DNA of 64,000 nt from contig JAJRPF010000021.1 in NCBI GenBank assembly GCA_024280885.1, forward strand, positions 1 to 64,000, written 5' to 3'. A program made the position numbers and the translations under genes. The notes under the pieces are model-generated. The model made no database searches. It was given only the letters and a program-made list of their open reading frames with translations, and was not told the DNA's origin. Numbering within the stretch: the first letter of the stretch is position 1; the number at the start of each line of letters is the position of its first letter. This document shows, one piece after another, positions 1-8,157 of the stretch. The DNA comes from Planctomycetota bacterium (GTDB lineage: Bacteria > Planctomycetota > JAJSAM01 > JAJVHW01).

Positions 1-11
1 CCCGCACCCAG

Positions 12-1715
12 CTACTGCAGGTCCTCCACCCCAAACAAAGGACGGCGCTGGAGGTCCACCTTCAGATCGCGAAGTTCCTGCCACGTCGCGATCCGCGGCG
101 AGCCGACGGCCGGAGCCTTCGGACCGGACGGGGGATTAACCGCGGGCTGATTGTCCTTCGGCGTCGGACTGCCGCCGGGCGGATTCGGCCCGGCGGGCAC
201 GCCCGGCCCCTCGCCGTTCCCCGTGTCGCCTGAGCCGACATCACCGGAGCCGTCGCCTTCGGAGTCGCCCGCGCCAATCACTTCCGAGTCGGTCTGCAGA
301 TTCTGGATCTTGGTCAGATCCAAGGCGTCCTCTGCGGCCAGGTTGACCGCGCGCAGCACGCGCTCCTCGTACGGGCGGAACAATAGATGGAAGAGGCGCT
401 CAGCGCCCACTTCTCGCCAGACAGCCGTGGCCCGCTCGCCCGACAGAACTGCGCGAGCTTCGACCAGATTGTGCCGCACGTCCCGCGACGAATCGCCGGC
501 GCGCAGTCGCGACTCGATCCGGCGGAGGGCGGCGTCGCGGGCGGCCTTCTGGGGCATGCGGACGGACGTGACCGCAGCCGCCGCGCGCACGAGCGGGCTC
601 TTCGCGCTGAAGCGCTCGAGAACGGCGGCGGACGCCGATTCGTCGTCGATGCCTCCGAGTACCATCACTGCGGAGGCGCGCAGCCGCGCCGACGACGTAC
701 TCCGCAGGATCGAGAGCAGATCAGGGAGCGCTGTTGCGTCATTGCGCGCGACGAGAAGATCACAACTCAGCTCACGGACGACATCGTCTTCGGCGGATCG
801 CGCCGCGCGGTGGGAGAGATACGCAGTCGTACCGGAGTCCTCGAAACGGCTCAGCCCAAGCAATGCCGGCGAGATCACAAGAGCCTGCTTCTCGCGATCG
901 AGGAGGCCCATGAGTACGTCCCGCGTGTCGGTGCGTCTCAGCGTTGCCACGAGATACGCGACGACCGCAGCGTGCCGCAGTTCGCGCTTCTTCCCGCGCA
1001 ATCCGGAGCGAAGGGCGGCTGACGGCTCCGGGCTATTCGCCTCGAGGGCCACCGCGGGGAAGAAGCCGAGTGCGAGGACACGCGCACGCTTCACATGTGG
1101 ATTGCCGACTCGGCTCCGCAAACGCTCCATCAGCAGCGTTTGCGCCTCCGGAGTACCGATGCGCGCCAGGGTCAAGGGCGCCGCGGCGCGCAGAGTGTGG
1201 ATGCTCTTCGACGAGCGCAGCGCCGCACGTAGCGGCGCGACCGCCGCGGCGTCGCGATAGCGTGCCAGCCCGAGAGCGGCGAAACCGGCGACGAATGGAT
1301 GCGACGTCTCGCGCTCAACCGAAGCACGCAGTTGGTCGACCGTGCGCGGATCGAGAATGGCGGAGAGCGTCAAGGCCGCTGCCGCTCGGATCGGCGGCTC
1401 CTCGTTCTCGAGCGCCGACATCAGCGGCTGCACGGCCCAGTAGCCGATGTCCTCGAGTTCGCGGCGCGAAGCCGTACGAGCGCGCACGGAGTCCTCGGCG
1501 AAGCGCCCGATCAGGTCGTCGATCCGCTTCGCGGTGTCGCGATCCGGCTCGTGAAAGAAGATGTTGCCGCCGCGCTCGTCGAATGCACCGGGCTCGTCGG
1601 CCTGTGCGGGCGGCGCAGAGAGGCCTCCGAGACTGATCGCAACCAGTACCGCAGACATCTTCCACCGGGTGACGCCGAGAACTCCGACAGGCTTGCGCGA
1701 ACTCATCACCACCAT
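12..1715 (-). CDS. secreted HEAT-repeat protein
   Basis: A 567-residue exported protein. Residues about 1-39 form an N-terminal signal-like segment ending near APPAQA, followed by a string of helical HEAT/PBS-lyase-type repeats (for example IRAAAALTLSAI and LRASAVMVLGGI) to about residue 440. A low-complexity Gly/Pro/Asp-rich segment follows, then a short conserved-looking tail. HEAT arrays are protein-binding scaffolds; no catalytic motif is seen. The start is supported by a GAGGGG ribosome site six bases upstream; an internal Met at residue 20 directly before the hydrophobic stretch is an alternative. It lies 48 bp downstream of the degenerate peptidase-like gene on the same strand and may belong to its operon. 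A second secreted HEAT-like protein occurs at 29.3-31.9 kb. Confidence 0.8.
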   Translation of the reverse strand: MVVMSSRKPVGVLGVTRWKMSAVLVAISLGGLSAPPAQADEPGAFDERGGNIFFHEPDRDTAKRIDDLIGRFAEDSVRARTASRRELEDIGYWAVQPLMSALENEEPPIRAAAALTLSAILDPRTVDQLRASVERETSHPFVAGFAALGLARYRDAAAVAPLRAALRSSKSIHTLRAAAPLTLARIGTPEAQTLLMERLRSRVGNPHVKRARVLALGFFPAVALEANSPEPSAALRSGLRGKKRELRHAAVVAYLVATLRRTDTRDVLMGLLDREKQALVISPALLGLSRFEDSGTTAYLSHRAARSAEDDVVRELSCDLLVARNDATALPDLLSILRSTSSARLRASAVMVLGGIDDESASAAVLERFSAKSPLVRAAAAVTSVRMPQKAARDAALRRIESRLRAGDSSRDVRHNLVEARAVLSGERATAVWREVGAERLFHLLFRPYEERVLRAVNLAAEDALDLTKIQNLQTDSEVIGAGDSEGDGSGDVGSGDTGNGEGPGVPAGPNPPGGSPTPKDNQPAVNPPSGPKAPAVGSPRIATWQELRDLKVDLQRRPLFGVEDLQ

Positions 1716-1763
1716 CGTCGCCCCTCGAAGCCGTCTGTCAATGCCGATGCGGCAGACATCCGG

Positions 1764-3014
1764 TTAGTACGTCTTCCGCACCCACGCACTCCACTTGTGG
1801 TGCGCCGCTGCGGGATCACTGCCGAGCGCGTCCCGGCACGCACCGTCGATCGAGCCTGTGCGCTTGTAGACGAGCACGAACCGCACGAGGAGTTCCTGGC
1901 TGTTCAGCCACTCGACAACGCTCCACGATTGCTGCACATCCGCAAGCAGCGTCTTGTTGAGCGAGAGCTTCGCGAGCGCGCCGAATGTCTTGTCGTCGTG
2001 ATCGCGAACACTCCGCTTGACGTCGCGGCGCCACCTGTCAGCGATCTTGGCCTTCTTGAGTTCGTCGGCCTTGGGCGTGCCATCTCGCACGTAGTCGCCG
2101 GCACCGGCAACGTCGATGCAATACGTGAGATTGAGCCCCGTCAGGCGAATCTCCTGCCATGTCGCGAAGCCCTCCAGCAACCACCACGGCATCCAATCGC
2201 CCGCCGGTGCGTACATCAGGAGAAGGGCATGGCTCGCCTGGTGCGACGCGTTACTCGTGAGGGACTGCAGCGTCGCGGCGCCCCGGTAGCGCGCCATCAG
2301 CGGGCGCGGAGTCATGATCCAGAACCCCTTCTGGCGCCGCATGAGCGCCAGGCGCTCGTCGTTGACACTGTCATCGCGCAAGCGAGTGAACACCTTGTCC
2401 ATGAACTTCAGGTATGCGGGCTCCTGCGCGAATTGGAAACAGTAGAACGCCCCTGGCTGATCGCTGCTGCGCGACGGCAAGGCGTCCGCGACGTCGCACT
2501 TGAAGATGTCACAGAAGTCGGTGACGGTCTTCTGAATGGCGTGCGCGACCTGCGAGAGATCACTCTGGGAGTGATCGCCGAAGACCCACGCGTTGGGACG
2601 TGCCGCGGCATCGAGCGAGAGTCCCATGGGCCTTCCGAAGCGGCGCGCTTCGTCGCGCACGAACTTCCGCGTCGCCACGTCGAGACCCGGCATGAAGGGG
2701 CCGTCGCGCTCTGCCCGGTCATCGTCCGGAGCGAGATCCTTGCCCTTGTCCGCGCGCTCCACGTCCTCGACGCGAAACGTGCGCACTTTCCCGTCGCTCG
2801 TCCGCACGCGTACTAGGCGTTCGCTCTGCGACAGGATCTGGCCACCGACGCGCGTCCCGTCCTTCAGGTAGAGGATGTCTGCGCGACACGCCTCGATCGT
2901 GACAAGCGACACAACGAGTGGCGGAACCACCAACACGACGAGCCGTGCGACAACGGCCAGGGCGGCGACTGCAAAGACGGCGACAGGGCGTGCCACCAAT
3001 CGACTTCCGATCAC
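1764..3014 (-). CDS. exported peptidase-MA-like protein with altered active site
   Basis: A 416-residue protein with a long N-terminal hydrophobic region (about residues 10-45) and then a small beta-rich module beginning ADILYLKDGT, a type also seen in the decayed gene at 16.3-17.5 kb. The C-terminal half resembles the DUF1570/peptidase-MA gluzincin fold: HQASH followed about 14 residues later by WLLEG. The expected catalytic Glu of HExxH is Gln here, so zinc may be bound but hydrolysis is doubtful (inference). The start is GTG; its GTGA overlaps the stop of the upstream sigma54-activator gene, so translation is probably coupled. The activator may therefore be cotranscribed with the genes below it. 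Confidence 0.7.
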   Translation of the reverse strand: MIGSRLVARPVAVFAVAALAVVARLVVLVVPPLVVSLVTIEACRADILYLKDGTRVGGQILSQSERLVRVRTSDGKVRTFRVEDVERADKGKDLAPDDDRAERDGPFMPGLDVATRKFVRDEARRFGRPMGLSLDAAARPNAWVFGDHSQSDLSQVAHAIQKTVTDFCDIFKCDVADALPSRSSDQPGAFYCFQFAQEPAYLKFMDKVFTRLRDDSVNDERLALMRRQKGFWIMTPRPLMARYRGAATLQSLTSNASHQASHALLLMYAPAGDWMPWWLLEGFATWQEIRLTGLNLTYCIDVAGAGDYVRDGTPKADELKKAKIADRWRRDVKRSVRDHDDKTFGALAKLSLNKTLLADVQQSWSVVEWLNSQELLVRFVLVYKRTGSIDGACRDALGSDPAAAHHKWSAWVRKTY

Positions 3015-4972
3015 GAATCTCCGATCTCGATCCCGTATTTCTCCAGCTTACGCTGCAGTGCGAAACGTGAGATGCAGAGCGCGTCGGCGGCCTTCGTCTT
3101 GTTGTTGCCAAAGAGCGTCAGAGCCTTCTCGATCTCGGCAACTTCCACGTTCTGCACGAGCTGTCCGAGATCGCGCACGACATCGGGTTTTCCGATCGGA
3201 ATCGACTGCGGCACGTGTCCGCGAATCTGTTCCGAGAGCACGGAGGGCTCGACGATCTCGCCAGAGAGCGCCACCATGCGCATGCACTCGTTTTCGAGCT
3301 CGCGCACGTTGCCGGGCCAATCGTAGGCCGTCAGTGACTCAAGCACTCCCGGCGCGAGTCGAACGGGTTTCCCTCCGGTCCGCAGGGCCTCGCGATCCAG
3401 GAAGTGCGACACGAGCAGCGGCACGTCCTCGCGCCGTTCGCGCAGCGGCGGCATGCCGATCTGCAAGACGCGCAGACGATAGTAGAGATCCTGTCGGAAC
3501 TCCCCGTCGGCGACCATCTGATGCAAATCGCGATTGCTCGCGCTCACGATCCGGACATCCACCTTGATCGGCTCGACGGCGCCGACACGGCGCACCTCGC
3601 CCTCCTGCAACACACGCAGGAGCTTGCGCTGCATGCCCTGACTCATGTCCCCGACTTCGTCCAGGAAGAGCGTCCCGGTGTGGGCTAACTCGAAGAGCCC
3701 TTTGCGGTCGCGCTCCGCGCCGGTGAACGCGCCGCGCACATAGCCGAAGAGCTCGCTCTCGAGCAGCGTCTCCGTCAGCGCCGCGCAGTTCTCGGAGATG
3801 AACGGGCAGTCGTTGCGGCGTCCGTGCACATGGATGGCACGTGCGATGAGTTCCTTGCCCGTACCGCTCTCGCCGTGGATGTGGACGGGCACATCGGAGT
3901 CCACGACCCGATCGAGTATCCGAAGCGTCTCCATGACCGCCGCGGAGCGCCCGATGATCTCGCTGTAGTCATACTTCGTCTCGAGCGTCTGACGCGCGCG
4001 GAACGCACCGCGTAGCTCCTCGAGTTCGATACTCTGGCCGCGGACGATCTGCTCCAAGCGACCGTTCAATGCCTCGACGCGCGCCTGCGCTTCGACGAGT
4101 TCGACGCGCGACGACGACGCCTCCGCGAAGAGACGCGCATTGCGCAGCGCAATGGCGGCGTGATCGGCGAGCGCCTCCAACATGCGCTGATCCGCTGGTC
4201 CGAACGCGCGTCGCGCCAGACGGTTGTCGAGATAGAGGGCGCCGACCACCTGGTCGTGCTCGCGCAGCGGCACACAGATCACGGAGCGCAACCCCAGCAT
4301 CGAGATCGACTGAACGTCCCGGAAGCGCTCGTCCTCCTGGGCATTCACAGCGCAGATCGCCTCGCCCGATTCCATCACGCCACTCGCGAGAGATCGGCTG
4401 ATATCGAGTTCGTTGCCCTCCACGGCGTCGCCCGCAAAGTTGCGCGAAGCGGCGAATTCGAGCCCGCCTTCGCTCCCCTTCAGCAGCAAGAAACCGCGCT
4501 CTGCGCGCACGATGTCAATGGCGTGATCGAGGACGAGATCGAAGAGCCGACCGCGGTCGAGTTCGCTGTTGAGCGCGCGTGCCGTGCGCTGCAAGCGCAA
4601 TAGATCAGTGCGCTCGCGGCGCGACTCATCGTCACCGTCGTCGAATACATCGAGGATCTGTGTGCGCGTGTCGTCCACGCGATCGAAGAAGATCCGCGTG
4701 GCGCCGATCTGGATCACGTCACCGGTGTCGAGAGGGCGCGACTGGACCAGTTGTCCGTTCACGAGCGTCCCGTTCGCACTGCCATCATCGATGACCACGT
4801 AGCCGTCGTTCTCGGGCTCGACGCGGCAGTGGCGCCGACTAGCGCGCCGATCGGCGATCGGTAATGCGTTCTCGCGGCTGCGACCGATCCACACGGCGTC
4901 GTCGCCGAGCGGATACTCGATGTGATTTCCGTCAGTCGTCAGAAGGATCAGCTTGGTCACGGGGGCGCGCAT
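3011..4972 (-). CDS. FHA-GAF sigma54-dependent transcriptional activator
   Basis: About 653 residues. An FHA domain (roughly 5-95, with GRSRENALPI and RRASRRHCRV) should bind phosphothreonine. A GAF domain follows (about 150-310). An AAA+ sigma54-interaction domain (about 345-575) carries Walker A GESGTGKE, the sigma54 contact loop GAFTGA and Walker B LFLDEVGD, and a Fis-type helix-turn-helix lies at the C-terminus (FGNNKTKAADAL). The protein would activate RNA polymerase-sigma54 at distant enhancers in response to a kinase or ligand signal. The start is put at the Met just before TKLILL, where the FHA fold begins; the open frame extends 26 codons further up. It overlaps the downstream gene by four bases. 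No sigma54 promoter was identified in the window. Confidence 0.92.
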   Translation of the reverse strand: MRAPVTKLILLTTDGNHIEYPLGDDAVWIGRSRENALPIADRRASRRHCRVEPENDGYVVIDDGSANGTLVNGQLVQSRPLDTGDVIQIGATRIFFDRVDDTRTQILDVFDDGDDESRRERTDLLRLQRTARALNSELDRGRLFDLVLDHAIDIVRAERGFLLLKGSEGGLEFAASRNFAGDAVEGNELDISRSLASGVMESGEAICAVNAQEDERFRDVQSISMLGLRSVICVPLREHDQVVGALYLDNRLARRAFGPADQRMLEALADHAAIALRNARLFAEASSSRVELVEAQARVEALNGRLEQIVRGQSIELEELRGAFRARQTLETKYDYSEIIGRSAAVMETLRILDRVVDSDVPVHIHGESGTGKELIARAIHVHGRRNDCPFISENCAALTETLLESELFGYVRGAFTGAERDRKGLFELAHTGTLFLDEVGDMSQGMQRKLLRVLQEGEVRRVGAVEPIKVDVRIVSASNRDLHQMVADGEFRQDLYYRLRVLQIGMPPLRERREDVPLLVSHFLDREALRTGGKPVRLAPGVLESLTAYDWPGNVRELENECMRMVALSGEIVEPSVLSEQIRGHVPQSIPIGKPDVVRDLGQLVQNVEVAEIEKALTLFGNNKTKAADALCISRFALQRKLEKYGIEIGDS

Positions 4973-5234
4973 CCTGTTCACTCGTAGAGGGATCGAGCGT
5001 ACCACCGTCGGCCGCACGCACACGCCGAATCGTGCGAAATCGCACATCACGCGTGAGCCTGCCGATCGCCGCCGCCACCCGAACTACCTGTCGCCAACCC
5101 CGAACCAACAAGCGCAGTCTCTCTCTTCCCGGGTACCTGTTTCAAGTCGGACCTGACAGCCTGTCGGAGTAATCCATCGGAACCGACGATAGGCGACGAT
5201 CGAACTCGGGTGCACGCGGCAGATCTCACACTCC

Positions 5235-6167
5235 ATGATCTTCAACCTCCTCCTCGGCGCCGCGGTGACGGCTGGCTTCTTCTGGCCGGCCCCGGGTCTG
5301 GCTGTCGCGCCGTGGAGCCGACAGTTGGTGATCGCCGTCATGTTCCTGATGTCGGTGACGTTGCCCGCGGAGCGCCTGCGGGCCGCTGTCGGAAACGTGC
5401 GCGGTTGGGGCGCCGCGTTCGGCGTCGGCTATTTCGTGCTCCCCCTGCTCTGCGGAGTTCTCGGCCATTGGCTCTTCGCAACGGAGCCGGGGCCGCTCGC
5501 CGGCATGGTCATCCTCGGCGCGCTGCCCTGCACGCTCGCGTCGGCAACGGTCTGGACACGACTCGCCGGAGGCGACGACGCGCTGGCGCTCACATACACG
5601 GTGCTCAGCAACCTCGCGTCGCTCGTCTTCATCCCCGCCTACCTGCTGCTCTTTCTCGGGTCGGCGCTCGACGTTCCCACGACACGATTACTGACCGATC
5701 TCTCCATCGTCGTGCTCGCTCCCGTCGCCGTCGGGCAGGCCGTGCGGCACCTTCTCGGCGCCCGTGTTGACCGCGCCAAACTCGCGATCTCGCGCGTCGC
5801 GCAGGGGCTTGTGCTGACCATCGTGCTGGTCGCCGTCAGCAACATGTCCGGCGAGATTCACGCGCAACCGGGAACGGTCGCGCGACTCGCTCTGCTGGGC
5901 GCCCTCGTCCACACCGCAGCTCTCGCGCTCGGCCACGGAGTTGCGGCACGCCTCGGGTGCTCGCGAGCCGAGCGGATCGCGGTCGGGTTCTCCGGGTCCC
6001 AGAAGACGCTCTTCATCGGCGTGTTCCTCGCGCGCGAGTACTTCCCTACCGCGCCACTGGCACTCCTTCCGATCACGGCCTATCACGTGCTGCAATTGGT
6101 GATCGATACGGCCGTCGCCGGGCATCTCGCCCGTACGACCGACGCCGAAGGGAGCCCCACCGCCTGA
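5235..6167 (+). CDS. SBF-like (bile acid:Na+ symporter superfamily) transporter
   Basis: A 310-residue integral membrane protein with about nine to ten hydrophobic segments. The overall pattern and the signature FSGSQKTLFIG near residue 260 match the SBF-like family (PF13593, YfeH/Rch1 type) rather than classical bile-acid carriers. Substrate is unknown; characterised eukaryotic relatives influence ion homeostasis. It is read divergently from the sigma54 activator. Its stop TGA shares one base with the ATG of the following M48 protease, so the two are very likely translated together. Confidence 0.85.
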   Translation: MIFNLLLGAAVTAGFFWPAPGLAVAPWSRQLVIAVMFLMSVTLPAERLRAAVGNVRGWGAAFGVGYFVLPLLCGVLGHWLFATEPGPLAGMVILGALPCTLASATVWTRLAGGDDALALTYTVLSNLASLVFIPAYLLLFLGSALDVPTTRLLTDLSIVVLAPVAVGQAVRHLLGARVDRAKLAISRVAQGLVLTIVLVAVSNMSGEIHAQPGTVARLALLGALVHTAALALGHGVAARLGCSRAERIAVGFSGSQKTLFIGVFLAREYFPTAPLALLPITAYHVLQLVIDTAVAGHLARTTDAEGSPTA

Positions 6168-7960
6168 TGGTCGCCTTCCTCCAGTACCTCGTCGCCCTGG
6201 TGATCGCCATGAGTCGCGCCTCGGGTCCTGACGCCTCTGCGGGGCGCCCGGATTGGTTCGCGATCATGTTCACGCTGGGCGCGTTCGGGCTCGCGTGGAC
6301 CAGCTTCGGCCTCGTCTACGCGCGGCGCGTCCGCGCGGACTCCGATGCCGCGTTCGGCCGATTTCTGATGGTGCTGGACGTGGGCCGCGTCTCGGCGCTC
6401 GTCTGCTTCTGGTGGATCGCACAGCACGGACTGACGAACGAGTGGCCAGCGTCGCTCGGCATCGCCCACTGGGTGCTCATCCCCCACGCTCTCCGCCTCG
6501 CCCCTTTCGCCCTCCTTGTGGCGCTCCTGCGCATCGGACTGCATCCGGCTGGCGTGCGGTTGGACGCCGAACCGCCGTCGATCGGTCGCACACTGCTCCT
6601 CGAATTCCAGCAGGCGCTGGTTCCCCTGGGACCGCTCCTGCCGCTCCTGATCGTGTGGGATCTCGTGTTCCTCTCGGCGCCGAGCTCCTGGCTGGGCGCG
6701 GTGCGCAGCGTCATTATCGCGTTGCCGGTCGCGCAGGCGCTGCTCTCCCTTGCCATGCTGCTCGGCGCGCTCATGGTCATGCCCTTCCTGCTGCGCATGC
6801 TGTGGAAAGCGCAGCCCATGCCGCCAAGCCAGCTGCGCACGCGCCTCGATGCGTACGCTGCGCGCGTCGGTCTACGCGTGCGCGATATCCTGGTGTGGCC
6901 GACGGGCCCCGGCGTGATGAACGCCGCGGTGGTGGGCCCCTTCCCCCGGTTCCGGTACGTGTTCGTCACAGATGGACTGCTGGAAGCTCTCGGGCCGGAC
7001 GAAGTGGAGGCTGTCTTCGCGCACGAGGCCGGACATGCGCGGCGGGGGCACATCCTGCTCTTCTTCGGCTTCACGACGGTTCTCGTGCTCTCCAGCCTGC
7101 TCCCGGATGCCCCCGTCGGGTCGCCTCTCAGGCTCTGGACGGAGCTCGATCCCCTGCTGCGCTCGGTGCTCATGATGATGGCGTGGATCGGCGTGGTCTT
7201 CGGTTGGATCTCGCGGCGCTTCGAGCAGGAGGCGGACGTGTTCGGGATCGACACGATCCCGTTCGAGGCCGCGAATGCGGGCTCGAACGACACCTCGACG
7301 GGCGCTTCGCGAGCCAGCGCGTCGGAGCACCCGTTCGCACGCGCGCTGGAGCGCATCGCCGACGAGGCGGGGGGCATCCGCGAACTCACGGGTTGGCGGC
7401 ACTTCTCCATCGCCGACCGCATCGAGTTCGTCGGGGCGTATCTCTCCGATGCCGACGTCCGCGCCCGGTATCGGCGCTCGATCTTCCTCGTTCGCGGAAC
7501 GCTCCTCACGATCATCGTCGGGTTCGCGCTCCTGGCGGCGCTCCGCGTGCCGGGCGAGCTGGCCGCGGCTCCGGAGATCTGGCGCGCGGCCCGCGACCCC
7601 TCGTCGCGGTTCTCGTCGCAGATGCTGCAATCACTTCAGAATGCGCTCGTCCCGCTCCCCGGACCCGTCCGGGCGCGGTCGTTCGTGCTGGCTGCGCAGG
7701 CCGCAGAACAGGCCGGGCACGCCGATACAGGCCTCCGGTGGCTCCGGAGCGCGACGACGCTCAGTCCCGCGGACCCGTACGTGCTGGCGACCTATGCGCG
7801 CGCCCTCGCGGCCGCCGATCGCCCGCTCGGATCCGCGCTCGTGTGGCGCGATCTCCTGGCGCTCACGAACGTGCCGCAAGAGCTCCGCGAACAGGCGCTC
7901 ACAGCGCTCCCAGACGAGCCCGCGGGCGGCGTCGCGAAAGACCCCGAGCCCGACGAGTAG
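6167..7960 (+). CDS. M48-family membrane zinc metallopeptidase
   Basis: A 597-residue multi-spanning protein. The catalytic HExxH is HEAGH (His286, Glu287, His290), and the third ligand is the Glu of EQEAD (Glu355), the order expected for M48 (HtpX/Ste24-like) peptidases. Hydrophobic helices precede the active site (about residues 1-210) and follow it. The C-terminal 100 residues look like TPR helices (RSATTLSPADPYVLATYARA). It probably degrades or processes membrane proteins with a cytoplasm-facing active site (family knowledge). The start overlapping the transporter stop is chosen over the longer open frame because the first hydrophobic helix begins there. Confidence 0.9.
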   Translation: MVAFLQYLVALVIAMSRASGPDASAGRPDWFAIMFTLGAFGLAWTSFGLVYARRVRADSDAAFGRFLMVLDVGRVSALVCFWWIAQHGLTNEWPASLGIAHWVLIPHALRLAPFALLVALLRIGLHPAGVRLDAEPPSIGRTLLLEFQQALVPLGPLLPLLIVWDLVFLSAPSSWLGAVRSVIIALPVAQALLSLAMLLGALMVMPFLLRMLWKAQPMPPSQLRTRLDAYAARVGLRVRDILVWPTGPGVMNAAVVGPFPRFRYVFVTDGLLEALGPDEVEAVFAHEAGHARRGHILLFFGFTTVLVLSSLLPDAPVGSPLRLWTELDPLLRSVLMMMAWIGVVFGWISRRFEQEADVFGIDTIPFEAANAGSNDTSTGASRASASEHPFARALERIADEAGGIRELTGWRHFSIADRIEFVGAYLSDADVRARYRRSIFLVRGTLLTIIVGFALLAALRVPGELAAAPEIWRAARDPSSRFSSQMLQSLQNALVPLPGPVRARSFVLAAQAAEQAGHADTGLRWLRSATTLSPADPYVLATYARALAAADRPLGSALVWRDLLALTNVPQELREQALTALPDEPAGGVAKDPEPDE

Positions 7961-8016
7961 CAACCGCCCTGGAGGCCCCGAATTTGCTGGACTCCGGCGC
8001 CCTCACGGACCGAACA

Positions 8017-8042
8017 TAAGTCCCTTAGTTATAAGCCACTTA
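8017..8042. promoter_or_regulatory. tandem TAAG-N3-CTTA elements upstream of gyrA
   Basis: Two dyad elements, TAAGTCCCTTA (8017-8027) and TAAGCCACTTA (8032-8042), lie 15 bp apart in an AT-richer island about 120 bp before the gyrA ATG. TATAAG at 8030-8035 overlaps them and could be a -10 box; no good -35 is seen. A repressor or activator operator is possible (inference). Confidence 0.3.
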
Positions 8043-8157
8043 GGGCCGGTTCGCGAGTGATCCCCCGGAAGTCCGATCCGGCATCGGCAGGGGGAGCGTG
8101 CGGCGCTCGGCCACGGACCGCCGCCCAGGCGGTCTTGAAGGTCCCCGGAATCACCCC

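Noticed and set aside
1299..2816. A 505-codon plus-strand ORF across the first two genes
   Set aside because: It spans two genes and their gap in antisense and shows no motif; the minus-strand products have signal peptides and domains.
5051..5234. Small ORFs in the gap between the sigma54 activator and the transporter
   Set aside because: Arg-rich, no ribosome sites; best read as a divergent promoter region.
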